Shown piece by piece: positions 60,108 to 61,621 of a stretch of 61,621 bases of DNA. Source of the DNA: Candidatus Sericytochromatia bacterium (GTDB lineage: Bacteria > Cyanobacteriota > Sericytochromatia > S15B-MN24 > JAQBPE01). Position 1 is the stretch's first letter; the number at the start of each line of letters is the position of its first letter. The position numbers were made by a program, and so were the translations under genes. Location: positions 1-61,621 of the forward strand of contig JAYKJB010000062.1 of the NCBI GenBank assembly GCA_035285325.1, written 5' to 3'. A model generated the notes under the pieces. That model had not been told where the DNA came from. It did not search any database and saw only the letters and a list, made by a program, of their open reading frames with translations.

Positions 60108-60973
60108 GCGTCGATCTCCTTGATCGCTTGATTCACGAGCGCCAGGTCGACACCTGGCAGGCCGGCGAAAGTGGCCAGGGTGAAAGCTGACAGACAGATC
60201 TTGTTGACTTCACGCGGAACCCCGCCCGAGGCCTCGTAGATCCGGGCGATCGCCGCACCCTCAAAATAGTCGGGCGCGCATCCCGCCACCTGCAATCGGA
60301 AGCGAATCATGCCTTCGGTATCGGCAAGGTCCAGCGGCTCAAGGGTCGAGCGAGTCACGATCCTTGAGCAGAGCGCCTTCTTGGGTTTCAACTTGGCACG
60401 TAATTCGTTCTGCCCAAACAAGACGATCTGAACCAGCTTGTGGTCATCCGTTTCGAAGTTCAACAATTGCCGCAACAGCTCGAATTGCGACCCCTTCAGC
60501 AGTTGCGCCTCATCGATCAGCAGCACGGCCAATCGTCCTTCCTGGTACTGCGCGATGAAAAAGTCATTGAGCCGTGCCAACGTCGCCTGCTTGCTGCGGG
60601 CGGGCGCAATCCCGAATTCGGCGCAGATCGCCACCAACAGCTGGTGTTCCGAGGGGAAGCTGGGATTCGGCAGATAGGCGACCTGGAATTTCTCAGGGTA
60701 GTCCACAAAGTGATGAAGCAGGTGCCGCCCCACCGTGGTTTTGCCCATCCCGACATCTCCAAAAATGACCGTCAGCCCCTGGCGATGCTCCACCAGGTAC
60801 AGGCTCTTGGCAATGGCCGAGCGATGCTGGGTTCCGACATACAGGTAGCGAGGGTTTGGCGTCAGGCTAAACGGCATCTCCGCGTAGACGGACAGGGGGG
60901 CAACGCTGCCACCCTCCGCGCTCGGCAGAAATGTGGTAGGCCCGGGCTGCGCCTGCAAGCGGTGGGCGGGCAT
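60104..60973 (-). CDS. ExeA-like AAA+ ATPase, module 2
   Basis: 289 residues from ATG 60973 (AAGGAG 8 bases upstream). A ~30-residue Pro/Ala-rich N-terminal extension precedes LSVYAEMPFSLTPNPRYLYV and GTQHRSAIAKSLYLV. Walker A GDVGMGKT (72-79), Walker B LAVLLIDEAQ (Asp154-Glu155), QIVLFGQNEL, and GGVPREVNKIC in the lid match the ExeA/TniB-like group and its paralogue at 21512-22366. No membrane or peptidoglycan-binding domain. The ParB-like gene overlaps its stop. An 18-bp palindrome lies 76 bases upstream. Confidence 0.85.
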   Translation of the reverse strand: MPAHRLQAQPGPTTFLPSAEGGSVAPLSVYAEMPFSLTPNPRYLYVGTQHRSAIAKSLYLVEHRQGLTVIFGDVGMGKTTVGRHLLHHFVDYPEKFQVAYLPNPSFPSEHQLLVAICAEFGIAPARSKQATLARLNDFFIAQYQEGRLAVLLIDEAQLLKGSQFELLRQLLNFETDDHKLVQIVLFGQNELRAKLKPKKALCSRIVTRSTLEPLDLADTEGMIRFRLQVAGCAPDYFEGAAIARIYEASGGVPREVNKICLSAFTLATFAGLPGVDLALVNQAIKEIDA

Positions 60974-61048
60974 GTAGAACTCCTTGTCAGACAGTGAAGG
61001 CAGGGGGCAAGCGCCCACTCCCAACGCATCAAAGCGACCCCCGGTCGC

Positions 61049-61066
61049 GGAATTGGCACCAATTCC
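61049..61066. promoter_or_regulatory. Perfect palindrome upstream of the second AAA+/ParB operon
   Basis: GGAATTGG-CA-CCAATTCC, a perfect 8+8-bp inverted repeat with a 2-base centre, 76 bases before the ATPase ATG. A candidate operator or ParB-binding (parS-like) site. It does not resemble the canonical parS. Confidence 0.5.
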
Positions 61067-61240
61067 TGCCCCCACCCTACGAAATTGACGCTGAATCGTC
61101 GGAGACGGGTGTCACAAGCGTCAACCCCGGGAGCCAGGTCCCTCCGCGACTCACCGTGCCAGGAGCCCGTCGAGCGAACGACGCCTCGAAGAAGAAAGGA
61201 CCGGGAACACGGCAAAGGGGTTGCAGGGCGCCCTGGAAGA

Positions 61241-61621
61241 TCAGGGAAGTAACAACAGGCCAGCCGGATGGCTTTCAAGCTTGAACTCACGCAGCACACG
61301 GCCCTGCTGCAGGTCAACCTCAGCCACACTCGAGGCGCCGCTACAGCCAACATACAAGCGCTGGGAGCGCGCATCGTAAACCAGCGAAGCAGGGTTCGCG
61401 GGCACCTCGACGGCCCGGATCAGTCGCCCGGACTGGGCATCGAGCAGTAGCACGCGGCCGGGAGCGGTGTTCAGACAGGCCACGGCCAAGGTGCGCGAAT
61501 CAATCCAGGCGAGGGCCGCGGGGCCCGGCGCAACGGGCAAACGGCGAAGCAAACGCGGAGGAACCGGGGACAAGACCGCAATCTCATCGGCGCCCCGACA
61601 AGCCAGATAAAGCTCATTGCC
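61241..61621 (-). CDS. YVTN/NHL-type beta-propeller protein, 3' part (5' end outside window)
   Basis: The frame is open to the window edge: the first codons read GNELYLACRGADEIAVLS. At least two YVTN-like blades follow: LLDAQSGRLIRAVEVPANPAS and SLVYDARSQRLYVGCSGASS. The C-terminus is FKLESHPAGLLLLP. The true start lies beyond 61621, so the length, signal peptide and function cannot be stated. Confidence 0.75.
   Translation of the reverse strand, partial: GNELYLACRGADEIAVLSPVPPRLLRRLPVAPGPAALAWIDSRTLAVACLNTAPGRVLLLDAQSGRLIRAVEVPANPASLVYDARSQRLYVGCSGASSVAEVDLQQGRVLREFKLESHPAGLLLLP

Noticed and set aside
1-61621. CRISPR arrays, insertion sequences, prophage genes and rRNA
   Set aside because: I looked for regularly spaced repeats with unique spacers, transposase motifs (DDE, HUH), integrases, phage structural genes and rRNA. 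None was found. The tandem repeats present (1044-1133, 9141-9182, 36145-36354) are coding or short iterons.

Overview
The window is G+C-rich bacterial DNA, about 95% coding, with genes on both strands in short, tightly overlapping operons. Many predicted lipoproteins, an SLH-domain porin-like protein, two MalK-type ATPases and a tRNA-Thr/Tyr/Thr cluster near tuf point to a diderm (outer-membrane) bacterium outside the best-studied groups. SLH-anchored porins occur in Cyanobacteriota and other 'Terrabacteria' diderms, so a non-photosynthetic Cyanobacteriota-like lineage is my best guess. That is an inference; no rRNA or marker tree is available here.

Layout. 1-3.3 kb: start of EF-Tu, two lipoproteins, a small hypothetical gene and three tRNAs with their own promoter and terminator. 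3.4-7.6 kb: a complete sugar-type ABC importer (ATPase, binding lipoprotein, two permeases). 7.7-13.4 kb: radA, an NHL-repeat lipoprotein, motA-motB and a glycine-zipper protein. 13.6-18.3 kb (minus): isocitrate/isopropylmalate-type dehydrogenase, rimM, trmD, and hutU. 18.6-20.4 kb: etfB-etfA. 20.6-22.4 kb (minus): an ExeA-like AAA+ ATPase overlapping a ParB gene. 22.5-26 kb: metallo-hydrolase, SLH porin, second MalK-like ATPase. 26.3-27.8 kb: EF-hand lipoprotein and a helical protein. 28-30.8 kb: tldD-tldE. 30.9-35.6 kb: a phenylacetate-type operon (EthD protein, two crotonase-fold enzymes, a PaaA-like diiron oxygenase subunit, a PaaH-like dehydrogenase). 35.7-40.4 kb: a coupled operon of secreted protein, HExxH lipoprotein, Hsp70 and a GrpE-like coiled coil. 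40.5-44.5 kb: a GldA/GldF/GldG-type ABC system with a DUF4340 protein. 44.6-57 kb: a C39-like peptidase, Ig-like lipoprotein, phosphatase, DUF4015-type lipoprotein, serC, CBM9-like protein, YkgJ-like cysteine-cluster protein, subtilase, FKBP and a divergent RelA/SpoT-like protein. 57.3-61.6 kb: CPBP protease, a hidden selenoprotein, an RHH protein, the second ParB/AAA+ pair and a beta-propeller fragment.

The two observations I rate highest are these. (1) A 71-codon Rdx/SelW-like gene at 58172-58387 (minus) reads through an in-frame UGA in a CxxU redox motif. It has a promoter, a Shine-Dalgarno site and a bacterial SECIS-like hairpin with a bulged U, and standard gene calling cuts it in two. 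(2) There are two paralogous modules in which an ExeA-type AAA+ ATPase overlaps a ParB-type CTPase gene, with no ParA; these are candidates for an undescribed ParB-partner system. Other points of interest are the Hsp70/GrpE-like/metallopeptidase operon, the RelA-like protein, and a PAA-type operon that lacks the other oxygenase subunits.
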